A stretch of 64,000 bases of DNA from Aquipuribacter sp. SD81 (lineage in GTDB: Bacteria > Actinomycetota > Actinomycetes > Actinomycetales > JBBAYJ01): assembly GCF_037153975.1 (NCBI RefSeq), contig NZ_JBBAYJ010000014.1, positions 1-64,000 of the forward strand, given 5' to 3'. A program made the translations under genes and the position numbers. The stretch's first letter is position 1. Each line of letters starts with the position of its first letter. Under the pieces are notes generated by a model, which saw only the letters and a program-made list of their open reading frames with translations, ran no database searches and was not told the DNA's origin. Positions 1 through 8,635 of the stretch are shown one piece after another.

Positions 1-77
1 GGGCTGGGCGGGTCGGGCGGGCCGGGCGGGTCGGGCGGGCTGGGCGGGTCGGGCGGGCTGGGCGGGCCGGGCGGGCC
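1..77. repeat. 9-bp G-rich tandem repeat (about 8 copies)
   Basis: After five leading bases, eight consecutive 9-mers of the form GGGCGGGYC or GGGCGGGCT run from 6 to 77. The plus strand has closely spaced GGG runs and could form G-quadruplexes. On the minus strand (the mraZ direction) a GTG at 122-124 opens a stop-free frame to the window edge in which the repeat encodes Ala/Thr/Pro-Arg-Pro triplets. It could therefore be the low-complexity N-terminus of the next division gene (rsmH is expected after mraZ) or simply an untranslated spacer. The 1-212 interval otherwise shows nothing I recognise. Confidence 0.8.
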
Positions 78-212
78 GGTGGCCGCCCGGCGCGGTCCCC
101 CGTCGCCGCGCGACGGCCTGGCACCGGGGAAGGTGCGCCAGGACGTCGGCGGCGACGGGAGGCCGCGACGGGCGGACGTGCCCGGGACGGGTGCCCAGGA
201 GGCCGGCGGCGC

Positions 213-644
213 TCACAGGACACCCGGGACGATCTCGGTGGAGCGCTCGGAGAAGGCCTGCTCGCCCTGCTCCTGCAGCTGCTGCCAGGTCGCGGCGTCC
301 CAGATCTCCAGGCGCCGTCCGACGCCGAGGACGGCGAGGTCGCGCGTCAGGCCCGCGTACTCCCGCAGCAGCGGCGCGACCGTGATGCGGCCCTGCTTGT
401 CCGGCACCTCGTCCTGGGCGCCGGCGAGCAGCATGCGCGAGTAGTCGCGGGCGTCCTTGTTCGTGAGCGGCGCACCGGCGAGCTCGTCGACGAGCGACTC
501 GAACGCCGAGCGCGCGAAGGCGAACACGCAGCGCTCCTGCCCGCGGGTCAGGACGATCCCGCTCTCGAAGGAGGGGCGCCACTTCGCCGGGAGGATCAGC
601 CGGTTCTTGTCGTCGAGGCGCGGGGAGAACGTGCCGAGGAACAT
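213..644 (-). CDS. mraZ: MraZ, transcriptional regulator of the division and cell wall cluster
   Basis: A 143-residue protein of typical MraZ length. It starts MFLGTFSPRLDDKNRLILPAKW, the first of the two AbrB-like swapped-hairpin repeats, and the second repeat contains DKQGRITVAPLLREYAGL. MraZ proteins form ring oligomers that bind direct repeats in front of their own operon and repress it. The ATG at 644 is preceded by GGGGAAGGAGGG, a strong ribosome site. It is the first gene of a leftward unit that leaves the window, where rsmH and ftsL would be expected. Its operator repeats lie directly upstream. Family assignment is secure; regulation is inferred from the family and the repeats. Confidence 0.96.
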   Translation of the reverse strand: MFLGTFSPRLDDKNRLILPAKWRPSFESGIVLTRGQERCVFAFARSAFESLVDELAGAPLTNKDARDYSRMLLAGAQDEVPDKQGRITVAPLLREYAGLTRDLAVLGVGRRLEIWDAATWQQLQEQGEQAFSERSTEIVPGVL

Positions 645-673
645 CGGCCCTCCTTCCCCGCGCCCTGGTGCCC

Positions 674-729
674 ACCACTGGACTCCACGTTACTCCACTT
701 CGCTCCACTTCGTCGGTCGCACACTCCAC
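674..729 (-). promoter_or_regulatory. MraZ operator: four 10-bp-spaced GTGGN repeats plus one
   Basis: On the minus strand, GTGGA-N5-GTGGA-N5-GTGGA-N5-GTGGT occupies 708 down to 674 with an exact 10-bp period. A fifth GTGGA lies at 725-729, 21 bp further upstream. MraZ is known to bind short TGG-containing direct repeats separated by five bases, so this array 30 bp before the mraZ start is the expected autoregulatory operator. The -10 and -35 elements are not clear. Confidence 0.8.
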
Positions 730-902
730 CAACTTGAGAACCTGCTGCTCAGCGCCGCGCGGGCGCGCCGGTGCGCCGTCGTCACCCGACCGACGGCGCG
801 ACGCGCCCGCCACCGTGCCGGCACCGCGACGACCCGCTGACCTGCGCCGTCACCCTCCGGCGTCCGCCGGTGGGCCCGGGCGCCGGCTCCGGACGAGCGG
901 TG

Positions 903-918
903 GTGGAGCGGTGTGGAG
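903..918 (+). promoter_or_regulatory. Second MraZ-like box pair in front of moxR
   Basis: GTGGAGCGGT followed at once by GTGGAG repeats the same 10-bp-spaced GTGGA motif on the plus strand, about 100 bp before the moxR start. It is preceded by GGTGGT. Only two copies are clear, so this may be chance. The rest of the gene-free interval 645-1016 shows no other recognisable element. Confidence 0.4.
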
Positions 919-1016
919 CGCGGGGGTGCGCGGCGGCGGGGCCGGGCCGGGGCACGCCGTCCCGCCCGCGTCGCCGCCGTGCGACGATCGGGGCGGTACC
1001 GGACGACGGAGGGTCG

Positions 1017-1991
1017 ATGACGACGGTGGAGGGGCAGGCACCGACCCTGGCGGAGGCCGCGGCGACAGCCGGGGCGGTCCGTCAGGCGGTGCGACGGGTG
1101 GTCGTGGGCAAGGACGACGTCGTCGACGTCGCGCTCGTCTGCCTGCTCGCCGAGGGGCACCTGCTGGTGGAGGACGTGCCCGGCGTCGGCAAGACGCTGC
1201 TGGCGAAGACCCTGGCGCGCAGCATCGACTGCTCGGTGCGGCGCATCCAGTTCACGCCCGACCTGCTCCCGAGCGACGTCACGGGCGTGAGCATCTGGAA
1301 CCAGGAGCGCGCGGACTTCGAGTTCCGGCCTGGCGCCGTCTTCGCCAACGTCGTCATCGGCGACGAGATCAACCGCGCCTCCCCGAAGACGCAGTCGGCG
1401 CTGCTGGAGTCCATGGAGGAGCAGCAGGTCACGGTCGACGGGACCACGTACCCGCTGCCGCCGCCGTTCCTCGTCGTGGCGACGCAGAACCCCGTCGAGA
1501 TGGACGGCACCTACCCGCTGCCGGAGGCCCAGCGCGACCGCTTCATGGCCCGGGTGTCGATGGGCTACCCGCGGGAGGCCGACGAGCTGCAGCTGCTCGA
1601 CAGCCACGTCGGCGCCGACCCTCTGCTGGGGCTGCACCCGGTCGCCGACGCCGACGCGGTCCGCCGGGCCATCGGCGCGGTGCGCACCGTGCACGTCTCC
1701 GACGCCCTGCGCCGCTTCGTCCTCGACCTCGTCTCGGCGACCCGGCACCACCCGGACCTCCGGCTGGGGGCCTCGCCCCGCGCGGGCCTGCAGCTGGTGC
1801 GGGCGGGCCGGGCGCTCGCCGCGCTGCACGGGCGCGACCACGTGCTGCCCGACGACGTGCGCGCGCTGGCGGGCCCCGTGCTCGCCCACCGTCTCCTGCC
1901 GAGCGCCCGCGGCCGGTCGGGGCGCAAGGACCCGGTGGAGGTCGTGGCCGAGGTCGTCGCGCGGACGGCGGCGCCCGGGGCACGCGGCTAG
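1017..1991 (+). CDS. MoxR-family AAA+ ATPase
   Basis: A 324-residue AAA+ protein. Walker A is EDVPGVGKTLLAKTLA near residues 52-67, followed by the MoxR stretches RIQFTPDLLPSDVTG, a Walker B/sensor region FANVVIGDEINRASPKTQSALLESM, and ATQNPVEMDGTYPLPEAQ (sensor 1). The C-terminal lid contains HPDLRLGASPRAG. MoxR ATPases act as chaperones that activate partner proteins, often through DUF58 and VWA proteins. The ATG at 1017 was chosen because ACGGAGGG lies just upstream and the alignment begins there; the longer open frame from 771 has no family support. The DUF58 gene follows 11 bp later, so the three genes up to 5685 form one operon. Confidence 0.93.
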   Translation: MTTVEGQAPTLAEAAATAGAVRQAVRRVVVGKDDVVDVALVCLLAEGHLLVEDVPGVGKTLLAKTLARSIDCSVRRIQFTPDLLPSDVTGVSIWNQERADFEFRPGAVFANVVIGDEINRASPKTQSALLESMEEQQVTVDGTTYPLPPPFLVVATQNPVEMDGTYPLPEAQRDRFMARVSMGYPREADELQLLDSHVGADPLLGLHPVADADAVRRAIGAVRTVHVSDALRRFVLDLVSATRHHPDLRLGASPRAGLQLVRAGRALAALHGRDHVLPDDVRALAGPVLAHRLLPSARGRSGRKDPVEVVAEVVARTAAPGARG

Positions 1992-2002
1992 GCGCGCCGG
2001 TC

Positions 2003-3295
2003 GTGCGGCTCACCGACCTGCGCAGCGCGTGGTCCGGGCTCACCGCCCGGGGCACGTCCTTCCTCACCGCCGGCGTCGTCGCGTTCGCGTGCGCGCTGCT
2101 GCTCGGGCAGTCCGACCTCGTCCGGGTCGCGGCCCTGCTGGCGGTGCTGCCGGTCGTCGTCGTCCTCGTCATGGCCGCCCAGCAGCTGCACCTCGCGGTG
2201 ACCCGCGTCACCGACCCGCCGCGCGGCAGCGTCGGCGAGCACGTCGACGTGCACGTCGAGGTGGTGAACCGCGCGGGCCGGCGCACGCCGCTGCTCCTGC
2301 TGGAGGACACCCTGCCGGCCGGCCTCGTCGCCTCCACCCGCGTCGTGCTGCCGCCGCTGCGCCCGCGGGAGGCCGCGCGCGTCGCCTACCGGCTGCTCGC
2401 CGCGCGCCGCGGCCGCTACGCGGTGGGCCCCGCGCGGCTCGTGAGCGTCGAGCCGTTCGGGCTGGTCGAGCGGACGTGGGAGGCCACGAGCACCGACGAG
2501 CTGCTCGTGCGGCCCGTCGTCCACGAGCTCCCGGGCGTCCTGCCGGTGCGGCGCACCGGTCGCGGCGGCGACAGCGACCTCGGCGGGGCCGGGGTGGCCG
2601 GCGACGCCGACCTCAACGTCCGCGAGTACCGCCAGGGCGACGACCTGCGGCGCGTGCACTGGCCCACGACGGCGCGGCGCGGCGAGCTCATGGTCCGCCC
2701 GGACATGCACCCGCAGGACCACAACGCCGTCGTGGTCGTCGACACCCGCGCCGAGGCCCACCGCGGAGAGGGGGACGCGTCCTCGCTGGAGGACGTCGTG
2801 AGCGCCGCCGCGTCCCTCGCGGTGCACGCCTCGGACCTCGGCCAGCGGGTCGTCCTGCTCGGCGACGGGCAGGAGCCGCTGCTGTCGTCGCACGACAGCG
2901 CCCACCGCGACGCCGCCGACGACGACCCGGTCGAGGACGCGCTGGACCGTCTCGCCCTCGTGCGGGCCGGCGGCGCCGACCGGCTCGGCGACGCCGTGGA
3001 GCAGCTGCCGCGCTACGTGCCCTCGACCGTCGTCGCCGTGCTCGGCGAGGTCGGCCCGGAGGACGTCGAGAACCTCGCCGGCTCGTGCCGCGACGCGGTC
3101 CGGGCGGCCCTCGTGTGCGAGACGACGACGTGGGAGCAGCTGTCGCCCGGCCGGGCGCGCGGCCTGCGCGAGCGTCACGACGCCGCCGTCTCCCGGCTCG
3201 CCGACGCGGGCTGGCGGGTGGCGGTGTGGCGGGCCGGGGAGCCGCTGGCCGACGTGTGGGCCCGGCTGGAGGCCGGGGCCGGGGTGCACGCGTGA
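2003..3295 (+). CDS. DUF58 domain membrane-associated protein
   Basis: A 430-residue protein from the GTG at 2003. Two hydrophobic segments lie near the N-terminus (about residues 18-35 and 42-60), so the rest is probably anchored to the membrane. The DUF58 signature is VREYRQGDDLRRVHWPTTA followed by RRGELMVRPD. After it comes a degenerate von Willebrand A-like region starting AVVVVDTRAEA. Proteins of this type pair with MoxR ATPases and transglutaminase-like proteins. Biochemical role is unknown. The stop codon overlaps the next start as GTGA, indicating translational coupling. Confidence 0.9.
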   Translation: MRLTDLRSAWSGLTARGTSFLTAGVVAFACALLLGQSDLVRVAALLAVLPVVVVLVMAAQQLHLAVTRVTDPPRGSVGEHVDVHVEVVNRAGRRTPLLLLEDTLPAGLVASTRVVLPPLRPREAARVAYRLLAARRGRYAVGPARLVSVEPFGLVERTWEATSTDELLVRPVVHELPGVLPVRRTGRGGDSDLGGAGVAGDADLNVREYRQGDDLRRVHWPTTARRGELMVRPDMHPQDHNAVVVVDTRAEAHRGEGDASSLEDVVSAAASLAVHASDLGQRVVLLGDGQEPLLSSHDSAHRDAADDDPVEDALDRLALVRAGGADRLGDAVEQLPRYVPSTVVAVLGEVGPEDVENLAGSCRDAVRAALVCETTTWEQLSPGRARGLRERHDAAVSRLADAGWRVAVWRAGEPLADVWARLEAGAGVHA

Positions 3296-5685
3296 GCCGC
3301 GACGTCCGCGCGCCCCTCCTGGCCGGGCTCGCCACCGTCATGACGCTGCTCGTGCTCGCGCCGCTGCTGGCGGACCGGACGTGGCTGCAGCCCGTCGTGC
3401 TCGTCGTGGCCGCCGTCTCGCTGGCCGTCGCCGGCGTCGCGCTCGCGGAGCTGCCCCGCTGGCTCGGCTTCCCCGTCGGCGCGCTCGCGGGTGTCGTCGT
3501 GACGACGGCCCTGCTCGTGCCGGGCGAGGCGCTGCTCGGCGGCTTCGTGCCGACCCGCGACTCGGTGGAGGCGCTCGTCCTGCTGGCCGGGCGGGGGGTC
3601 GCGACGACGGAGCAGGTGGTGGCGCCCGCGCCCGTCGACGCCGGCATCGTCGCGCTCCTAACCGCGGCCGCGGCGGCGGTGGCGCTGGTCACGGTGACGA
3701 TCGCCGGGCCGCTGCGCCGCCCGGGGGCGGCGGGCCTGCCGCTGCTGCTCGTGGTCTGCGTGGCGACGGCGCTGACGCCCCGGGGCATCGGGCTCGTCGG
3801 CTACCTCGCCGCCGCGGCGGGCTACCTCGCCATGACCCTGAGCGACGCCGACGGCCGGGTCCGCTCGTGGGGGCAGGTCCTCACCCGCCGCAGCGCGGGC
3901 GGGTCCGCCGTGCCCTCCGGCGTGGCCGAGCACCTCGTGCGGGCCGCGGCCGTGACCGCCGCGGTCGCCGTCGCGCTCGGCGCCCTCGTCCCGGTCGTCG
4001 TGCCGGGCGCGTCCACCGACCGGCTGCAGCGCCTCGTCGACGAGCGCTTCGGCGAGGGTGCCGGCGGGGCGCGGACGGTCAACCCGTTCCTCGACATCCG
4101 CGCCGACCTCGAAGCCCAGTCCGACACGGTCCTCATCCGCTACGCCACGACCGCGGAGGACCCGGACCCGCTGCGCATCGTGACCGCCGACGTGTTCGAC
4201 GGGGCGCTGTGGGAGCCCTCCGGCGAGACCCCGCCCGCGGACCAGCAGGTCGGCGACGGGCTGCCCGCCCCGCCGGGGGCGAGCGCCGAGGTGCTCGGCG
4301 CGTCCCCGCTGGTGTCGACGTCGGTGTCGGTCGGCGGCCTCGCCCAGAGCTACCTGCCGCTGCCCTACCCCGCGGCCGAGGTCGACGTGGCCGGCGAGTG
4401 GCGCTACGACGCCCGGACGCTCAACGTCGTCTCGACCGAGCAGACGACGGAGGGCCTCTCGTACGGGGTCCGCCACTACGACGTCCGCCCGGACCCCGCG
4501 CAGCTGGCCGGGGCACCCGAGGGGGACGGCGAGGGGCTCGACCCGACGTGGACGGAGCTGCCGGACGGTGTGAGCGAGGTCGTCCTGCCCGTCGCCGAGC
4601 GCGTGACCGCGGACGCGGACGACCGCTACGGGCAGGCGCTCGCGCTGCAGCAGTGGTTCCGCAACTTCGGCGGCTTCACGTACTCCCTCGACGCGCCCAG
4701 CACGACGGACCGCGACGCCGTCGCCGCCTTCCTCGAGGACCGCCGGGGCTACTGCGTGCAGTTCGCCTCGACCATGGCGCTCATGGCCCGCTCGCTCGGC
4801 ATCCCCGCCCGGCTCGGGGTCGGCTTCCTCCCCGGCGAGGAGACCGAGCCGGGGCAGTGGGAGGTCCGTGCGAACGACGCGCACGCCTGGCCCGAGCTGT
4901 ACTTCGACGGCGTCGGGTGGGTGCGCTTCGAGCCCACCCCCGCCGGGCGCACCGGGGCGCCGCCGGAGTGGGCCGTCCCGCAGTCCGACCCCGCCGACGC
5001 CGCACCCGAGGACCGGCCGTCCGCGCCGTCGCAGCTGCCGGAGGAGCAGCGGCCCGAGCAGGACGTCGCCCAGGGCGGCGCGGGCGCCGGCACCGGGCTG
5101 CTGGACCGCGTCGCCGAGCTCGCGGGCGTGGTCGCCGGGTGGCTCGGTGGCCTCGCCGTCGTGCTCGTCGTGCTCGCCGTGCCGCGCGCATGGCGCTGGT
5201 GGCGCTCGCGTCGTCGCGCCCGCCTGGCCGGGGACGACGACGCCGAGCGCGCCGTCGCCGCGTGGACGGAGCTGCTGGAGCGCCTCGCCGACCTCGAGTC
5301 GCTGCCCCCGGGCACGACGGCCCGGACCCAGGCGCGGGCGCTGGCGGCGAGGGAGACCGGCGGTGGCCGCCCGCCCCTGCCGGAGCCGGCGGCCGCCGCG
5401 CTGTCGCGGCTGGTGGAGGCGTGGGAGCGGGCGCTGTACGCCGCGGAACCGGCGCCGTCCCGCGACCTCGACGACGACGTGGCGACGGTGCTGGCCGCGA
5501 TCCGGGAGCGCCGGTCCTGGCGGCAGCGCGTCGTCGCGACGTGGTTCCCGGCGCCGTCGCCGGACCTGAGCGCGCCGGCCACGTCGACGCGGGACACCGG
5601 CGCGAGGGTCGGCGGGTCCCGCCGCGAAGGCCGGGCGGGTCGGGCGGACGGGGACGACCGACGGGTGACGGCGCCCCGGCGCTGA
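3292..5685 (+). CDS. TgpA-like membrane protein with periplasm-facing transglutaminase domain
   Basis: A 797-residue polytopic protein. About six to seven hydrophobic segments fill residues 1-225, then an extracytoplasmic region carries the transglutaminase-like core: DRRGYCVQFASTMALMARS with the nucleophile Cys488, then NDAHAWPELYF with His531. The third catalytic position lies in WVRFEPTP, where Glu stands in for the Asp found in many family members. A further membrane segment (about residues 618-635) precedes a cytoplasmic DUF4129-like tail. The GTG start overlaps the DUF58 stop. With MoxR and DUF58 it forms the common moxR-DUF58-tgpA module, thought to act on the cell envelope; the substrate is unknown. 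Confidence 0.9.
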   Translation: MSRDVRAPLLAGLATVMTLLVLAPLLADRTWLQPVVLVVAAVSLAVAGVALAELPRWLGFPVGALAGVVVTTALLVPGEALLGGFVPTRDSVEALVLLAGRGVATTEQVVAPAPVDAGIVALLTAAAAAVALVTVTIAGPLRRPGAAGLPLLLVVCVATALTPRGIGLVGYLAAAAGYLAMTLSDADGRVRSWGQVLTRRSAGGSAVPSGVAEHLVRAAAVTAAVAVALGALVPVVVPGASTDRLQRLVDERFGEGAGGARTVNPFLDIRADLEAQSDTVLIRYATTAEDPDPLRIVTADVFDGALWEPSGETPPADQQVGDGLPAPPGASAEVLGASPLVSTSVSVGGLAQSYLPLPYPAAEVDVAGEWRYDARTLNVVSTEQTTEGLSYGVRHYDVRPDPAQLAGAPEGDGEGLDPTWTELPDGVSEVVLPVAERVTADADDRYGQALALQQWFRNFGGFTYSLDAPSTTDRDAVAAFLEDRRGYCVQFASTMALMARSLGIPARLGVGFLPGEETEPGQWEVRANDAHAWPELYFDGVGWVRFEPTPAGRTGAPPEWAVPQSDPADAAPEDRPSAPSQLPEEQRPEQDVAQGGAGAGTGLLDRVAELAGVVAGWLGGLAVVLVVLAVPRAWRWWRSRRRARLAGDDDAERAVAAWTELLERLADLESLPPGTTARTQARALAARETGGGRPPLPEPAAAALSRLVEAWERALYAAEPAPSRDLDDDVATVLAAIRERRSWRQRVVATWFPAPSPDLSAPATSTRDTGARVGGSRREGRAGRADGDDRRVTAPRR

Positions 5686-5719
5686 CGCGGACCACGCGCC
5701 GGGCCGGGCCGGGAGACGG

Positions 5720-5860
5720 GCCACGAACCCGGGCCCCACGCCTGCAGTGCAGCCCTCACGGCGGTCGACGAGCCACGAACCCGGACCCCACGCCTGCAGT
5801 GCAGCCCTCACGGCGTCGAGGGGCCACGAACCTGGGCCTCACACCTGCAGTGCAGCCCTG
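5720..5860. repeat. Three direct repeats of about 40 bp with 51-52 bp period
   Basis: Units begin at 5720, 5772 and 5823 and share GCCACGAACC, CCACGCCTGCAGTGCAGCCC (ACACC in unit 3), with units 1 and 2 ending TCACGGCG. Each unit holds CTGCA-G-TGCAG, a short inverted repeat. They lie between the convergent transglutaminase and DUF3040 genes, where bidirectional terminators usually sit. There is no gene in 5686-5929. The repeat class is not one I recognise. Confidence 0.85.
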
Positions 5861-5929
5861 GGGGCGGTCGCGGGCGGGGAGCAGGCCGCGCCGGCACACG
5901 CAGGCCGGCGGACGGGGTGGGTCAGGGGG

Positions 5930-6322
5930 TCAGAAGCCGCCCTCGGAGCGCCGCTCCCAGCGCTCCTCCATCCGCTGCACGAACGACGAGCGGCCCTTGC
6001 CCGGTGCGGCCTGGCGTTCGCGGCCGACCTTGGCACCCTTGCTGACCGAGCCCCCGCGGGCGGGTGCGGCCACGGCGAAGACGACGCCACCGAACATGAT
6101 CACGAAACCGATGACGCTGAGCCACAGCAGCCCGCCGGCGGCGATGCCGACGATGACGAGCGTGAGGCCGACGACGACGGAGCCGAGCCCGACGAGCGCG
6201 CGCGACAGGCTCCCGACACCGCGTGCCCGCCCCGTCAGCGTCGTGGCGAACTTGGGGTCCTCGGCGTACAGCGCCTCCTCCATCTGGGCGAGGAGCTTCT
6301 GCTCGTGGTCGGAGAGCGGCAC
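5930..6322 (-). CDS. DUF3040 small membrane protein
   Basis: A 130-residue protein from a GTG at 6322, chosen because AGGAGG lies seven bases upstream and the DUF3040 signature begins at once: PLSDHEQKLLAQMEEALYAE, then DPKFA. Two adjacent hydrophobic segments follow (about residues 40-62 and 63-88), and the tail is basic (RSSFVQRMEERWERRSEGGF). DUF3040 proteins are actinobacterial membrane proteins of unknown function, usually near mraZ; Rv2169c is the mycobacterial counterpart as I recall. TATCCT on the minus strand at 6355-6360 could be its -10 box. It could also be read from the mutagenesis operon to its right, 158 bp away. Confidence 0.9.
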   Translation of the reverse strand: MPLSDHEQKLLAQMEEALYAEDPKFATTLTGRARGVGSLSRALVGLGSVVVGLTLVIVGIAAGGLLWLSVIGFVIMFGGVVFAVAAPARGGSVSKGAKVGRERQAAPGKGRSSFVQRMEERWERRSEGGF

Positions 6323-6480
6323 CGTCGACCTCCTGGCTCTCGTTGGTCGGGTCAAGGATAGACGCGCGTTCCGTCCCGCGACACCTCGCGGTACCTCCGG
6401 CCACGACCATCGTCCTGCTGTGGTCCTCACTGCTTTCCTCATCGGCACAACGTCCCCCGGACGTGAGGAGTGCCCGCCGG

Positions 6481-7797
6481 TCAGGTACCCCGCCCCGACG
6501 GCTCGTAACCGCGCCCGTCCGGGACCGGTTCGCCGCGCGAGCCGTCCGGCGCCGCGGTGAGGCCCACCCGTCGGCGGTCCACGAGCGTGCCCGGTCGGAC
6601 CACCCCCGCCCCGAAGCGGCGGCTGAGCCGGTCGACGGCCTGCTCGGCGTCGCGCCACCCCTGCTCCGGCGCGCCCAGCTCGAGCTGGAGCGGGGCCTCG
6701 GCCGCGTCCTGCAGGCCCTCGAGCCGCACCCCCACGAGCCGGATCCGGGCGCGGTCGAGCCCGAGCCCGTCGAAGGCGGCGACGGCCGCGGCGTGCACGT
6801 CGCGGGACACGTCGGTCGGCGTCCGCAGCGTCCGCGAGCGCGTGATGGTCGTGAAGTCGGCGAAGCGCACCTTGAGCACGACCGTCCGGCCGACCTTGCC
6901 GTCGCCGCGCACGCGGGCGGCGACCTTCTCCGACAGCCGCAGGATCTCGCGGTGGACGATCCGCGGGTCGTCGACGTCGCGGGCGAAGGTCTCGTCGGCC
7001 CCGATGCTCTTGCCGGGTGTCTCCGGCACGACCCGTCGCGGGTCGCGGCCCCACGCGAGCTCGTGCAGGTGCGCACCCTGCGCCTGCCCGAGCGCACGCT
7101 CCAGCGTGCGCAGCGGCGTGTGGGCGAGGTCGGCGACGGTCCGCAGGCCCAGGCGCTCCAGCACCTCCTGGGTGCGCGGGCCGACCCCCCACAGGTCGCC
7201 GACCGGCAGGCTGTGGACGAACGGCACGGTGTCGGCGACGGGCACGACGAGCAGGCCGTCGGGCTTGGCGGCGGAGCTCGCGAGCTTGGCGACGAACTTC
7301 GTGCTCGCCACCCCGACGGAGCACGTGATGCCCTGCTCGTCGGCGATGCGGTCGCGTACCTGGCGGGCGATGGCGGTGGGGCTCCCGAGCCGGCGGAGCG
7401 CCCCGGCCACGTCGAGGAAGGCCTCGTCGAGGCTGAGCGGCTCCACGAGCGGGGTGACGGAGCGGAACACCTCCATGACGCCGCGGGACACCTCGGAGTA
7501 CGTCTCGTGGTGCGGCTGCAGGACGACCGCCTGCGGGCACAGCCGCCGTGCGCGGGCCATCGGCATGGCGGCGTGGACGCCGCTGCGGCGGGCCTCGTAC
7601 GTCGCCGACAGCACGACCCCGCGCGTGCCGCCGCCCACGATGACGGGCTGCCCGAGCAGGTCGGGCCGGCTGCGCAGCTCGACGGAGGCGTAGAAGGCGT
7701 CCATGTCGGCGTGCAGCACCGTGCAGCCGGCGTCGTCGCCGGACAGCCCCAGCTCGGCGGCGCGGCCGTCGGCGCGCCCGACCTGCCGGCGGCTCAC
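6481..7797 (-). CDS. dinB: DNA polymerase IV (Y-family)
   Basis: A 438-residue translesion polymerase. VLHADMDAFYASVE supplies the first catalytic Asp (D31), and PLSLDEAFLDV supplies D124 and E125. YEARRSGVHAAMPM is the fingers motif, and the helix-hairpin-helix GVGPRTQEVLERLGL and little-finger domain follow. The C-terminal 60 residues are polar and lack an obvious beta-clamp QLxLF peptide, although PLQLELG at about residue 372 is a candidate. The GTG start lies six bases after the methyltransferase stop, so the two are cotranscribed. With the error-prone DnaE upstream it belongs to the LexA-controlled cluster. Confidence 0.95.
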   Translation of the reverse strand: MSRRQVGRADGRAAELGLSGDDAGCTVLHADMDAFYASVELRSRPDLLGQPVIVGGGTRGVVLSATYEARRSGVHAAMPMARARRLCPQAVVLQPHHETYSEVSRGVMEVFRSVTPLVEPLSLDEAFLDVAGALRRLGSPTAIARQVRDRIADEQGITCSVGVASTKFVAKLASSAAKPDGLLVVPVADTVPFVHSLPVGDLWGVGPRTQEVLERLGLRTVADLAHTPLRTLERALGQAQGAHLHELAWGRDPRRVVPETPGKSIGADETFARDVDDPRIVHREILRLSEKVAARVRGDGKVGRTVVLKVRFADFTTITRSRTLRTPTDVSRDVHAAAVAAFDGLGLDRARIRLVGVRLEGLQDAAEAPLQLELGAPEQGWRDAEQAVDRLSRRFGAGVVRPGTLVDRRRVGLTAAPDGSRGEPVPDGRGYEPSGRGT

Positions 7798-7803
7798 GGG
7801 GCC

Positions 7804-8589
7804 TCAGCCGCCTGCGCGGACGGCGTGCCAGTGCAGGTGCGAGGCGACGCCGCGGAGGTCGGCGTGCCCGAGCGCGGCGGCCTCGAGCCGCTGCAGCGCC
7901 TCGCGCAGCCGCGGGTCCGGGTCGACGACGGCCTCGGGGACGAGGTCGGCGAGGACGGGGACACCGACGACGTCGACGACGGCCAGGCCCGCGTGACGGA
8001 GCAGGTCGGCGGTGGCGGCGGCGTCCAGGCGCCGCAGCAGCGGGTCGTCGGGACCGGCCCGGCCGTCGGGGTCGGTGAGGACCGCGAGCGCCTCCTCGAC
8101 CCGGCCGGCGGCGGCCCGCAGCGCGACCGCACCGGAGCGCTGCGCGGTGAGCAGGCTGAGCGAGCCGCCGGGGCCCAGGACGCCCGCGACGTCGGCGAGG
8201 GTGGCGGCGGGGTCGTCGACGAGCTCGAGCACGTCGTGGCACAGCAGCACGTCGACCGGGCGCTCGAGCAGCCCGGCCAGCTGGCGGGCGTCGCCCTGGT
8301 GCCCGCGGACTCGCTCGGCGACGCCGGCCTCACGGGCCCGGCGGTCCAGCGCGGCCAGCGCGTCCGGGCTGGGGTCGACGACGACGACGTCGTGGCCGTG
8401 CTCGGCGAGGCGCACCGAGTACGTGCCGGCGCCGCCGCCGAGGTCGACGACGAGGGCGCGGCCCTCGTGCCCGCCGGTCTCGCGCTGCGCGCGGGCCAGG
8501 ACCGGCTCGACGAGCGCGTCGACCGCCGCCGCCCGCAGCGCGGCGCGGGTGGAGCGCCGCTCGCGGCGCGGGGAGGCGGTGTCGGGCAC
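7804..8589 (-). CDS. Class I SAM-dependent methyltransferase
   Basis: A 261-residue protein with a Rossmann methyltransferase fold: motif I ALVVDLGGGAGTYSVRLA (about residues 45-62), the acidic end of strand 2 in VVVVDPSPDA, motif II GDARQL and the strand 4 segment VDVLLCHDVLELV. The substrate is unknown; it most resembles SmtA/UbiE-like small-molecule methyltransferases. It sits between error-prone dnaE (46 bp) and dinB (6 bp), an arrangement I recall from other actinobacteria. That makes a DNA-damage role possible but unproven. Confidence 0.85.
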   Translation of the reverse strand: MPDTASPRRERRSTRAALRAAAVDALVEPVLARAQRETGGHEGRALVVDLGGGAGTYSVRLAEHGHDVVVVDPSPDALAALDRRAREAGVAERVRGHQGDARQLAGLLERPVDVLLCHDVLELVDDPAATLADVAGVLGPGGSLSLLTAQRSGAVALRAAAGRVEEALAVLTDPDGRAGPDDPLLRRLDAAATADLLRHAGLAVVDVVGVPVLADLVPEAVVDPDPRLREALQRLEAAALGHADLRGVASHLHWHAVRAGG

Positions 8590-8635
8590 GGCGCCAGCCT
8601 ACGAGCCGGGACCGACGCCGTGGGGACGCTCGCGC

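Noticed and set aside
771-1016. N-terminal extension of MoxR from the longer open frame
   Set aside because: The added 82 residues are Arg/Pro-rich, have no family match, and ATG 1017 has its own ribosome site.
5720-5860. CRISPR-like array
   Set aside because: Only three repeats, spacers of about 10 bases and no cas genes nearby.
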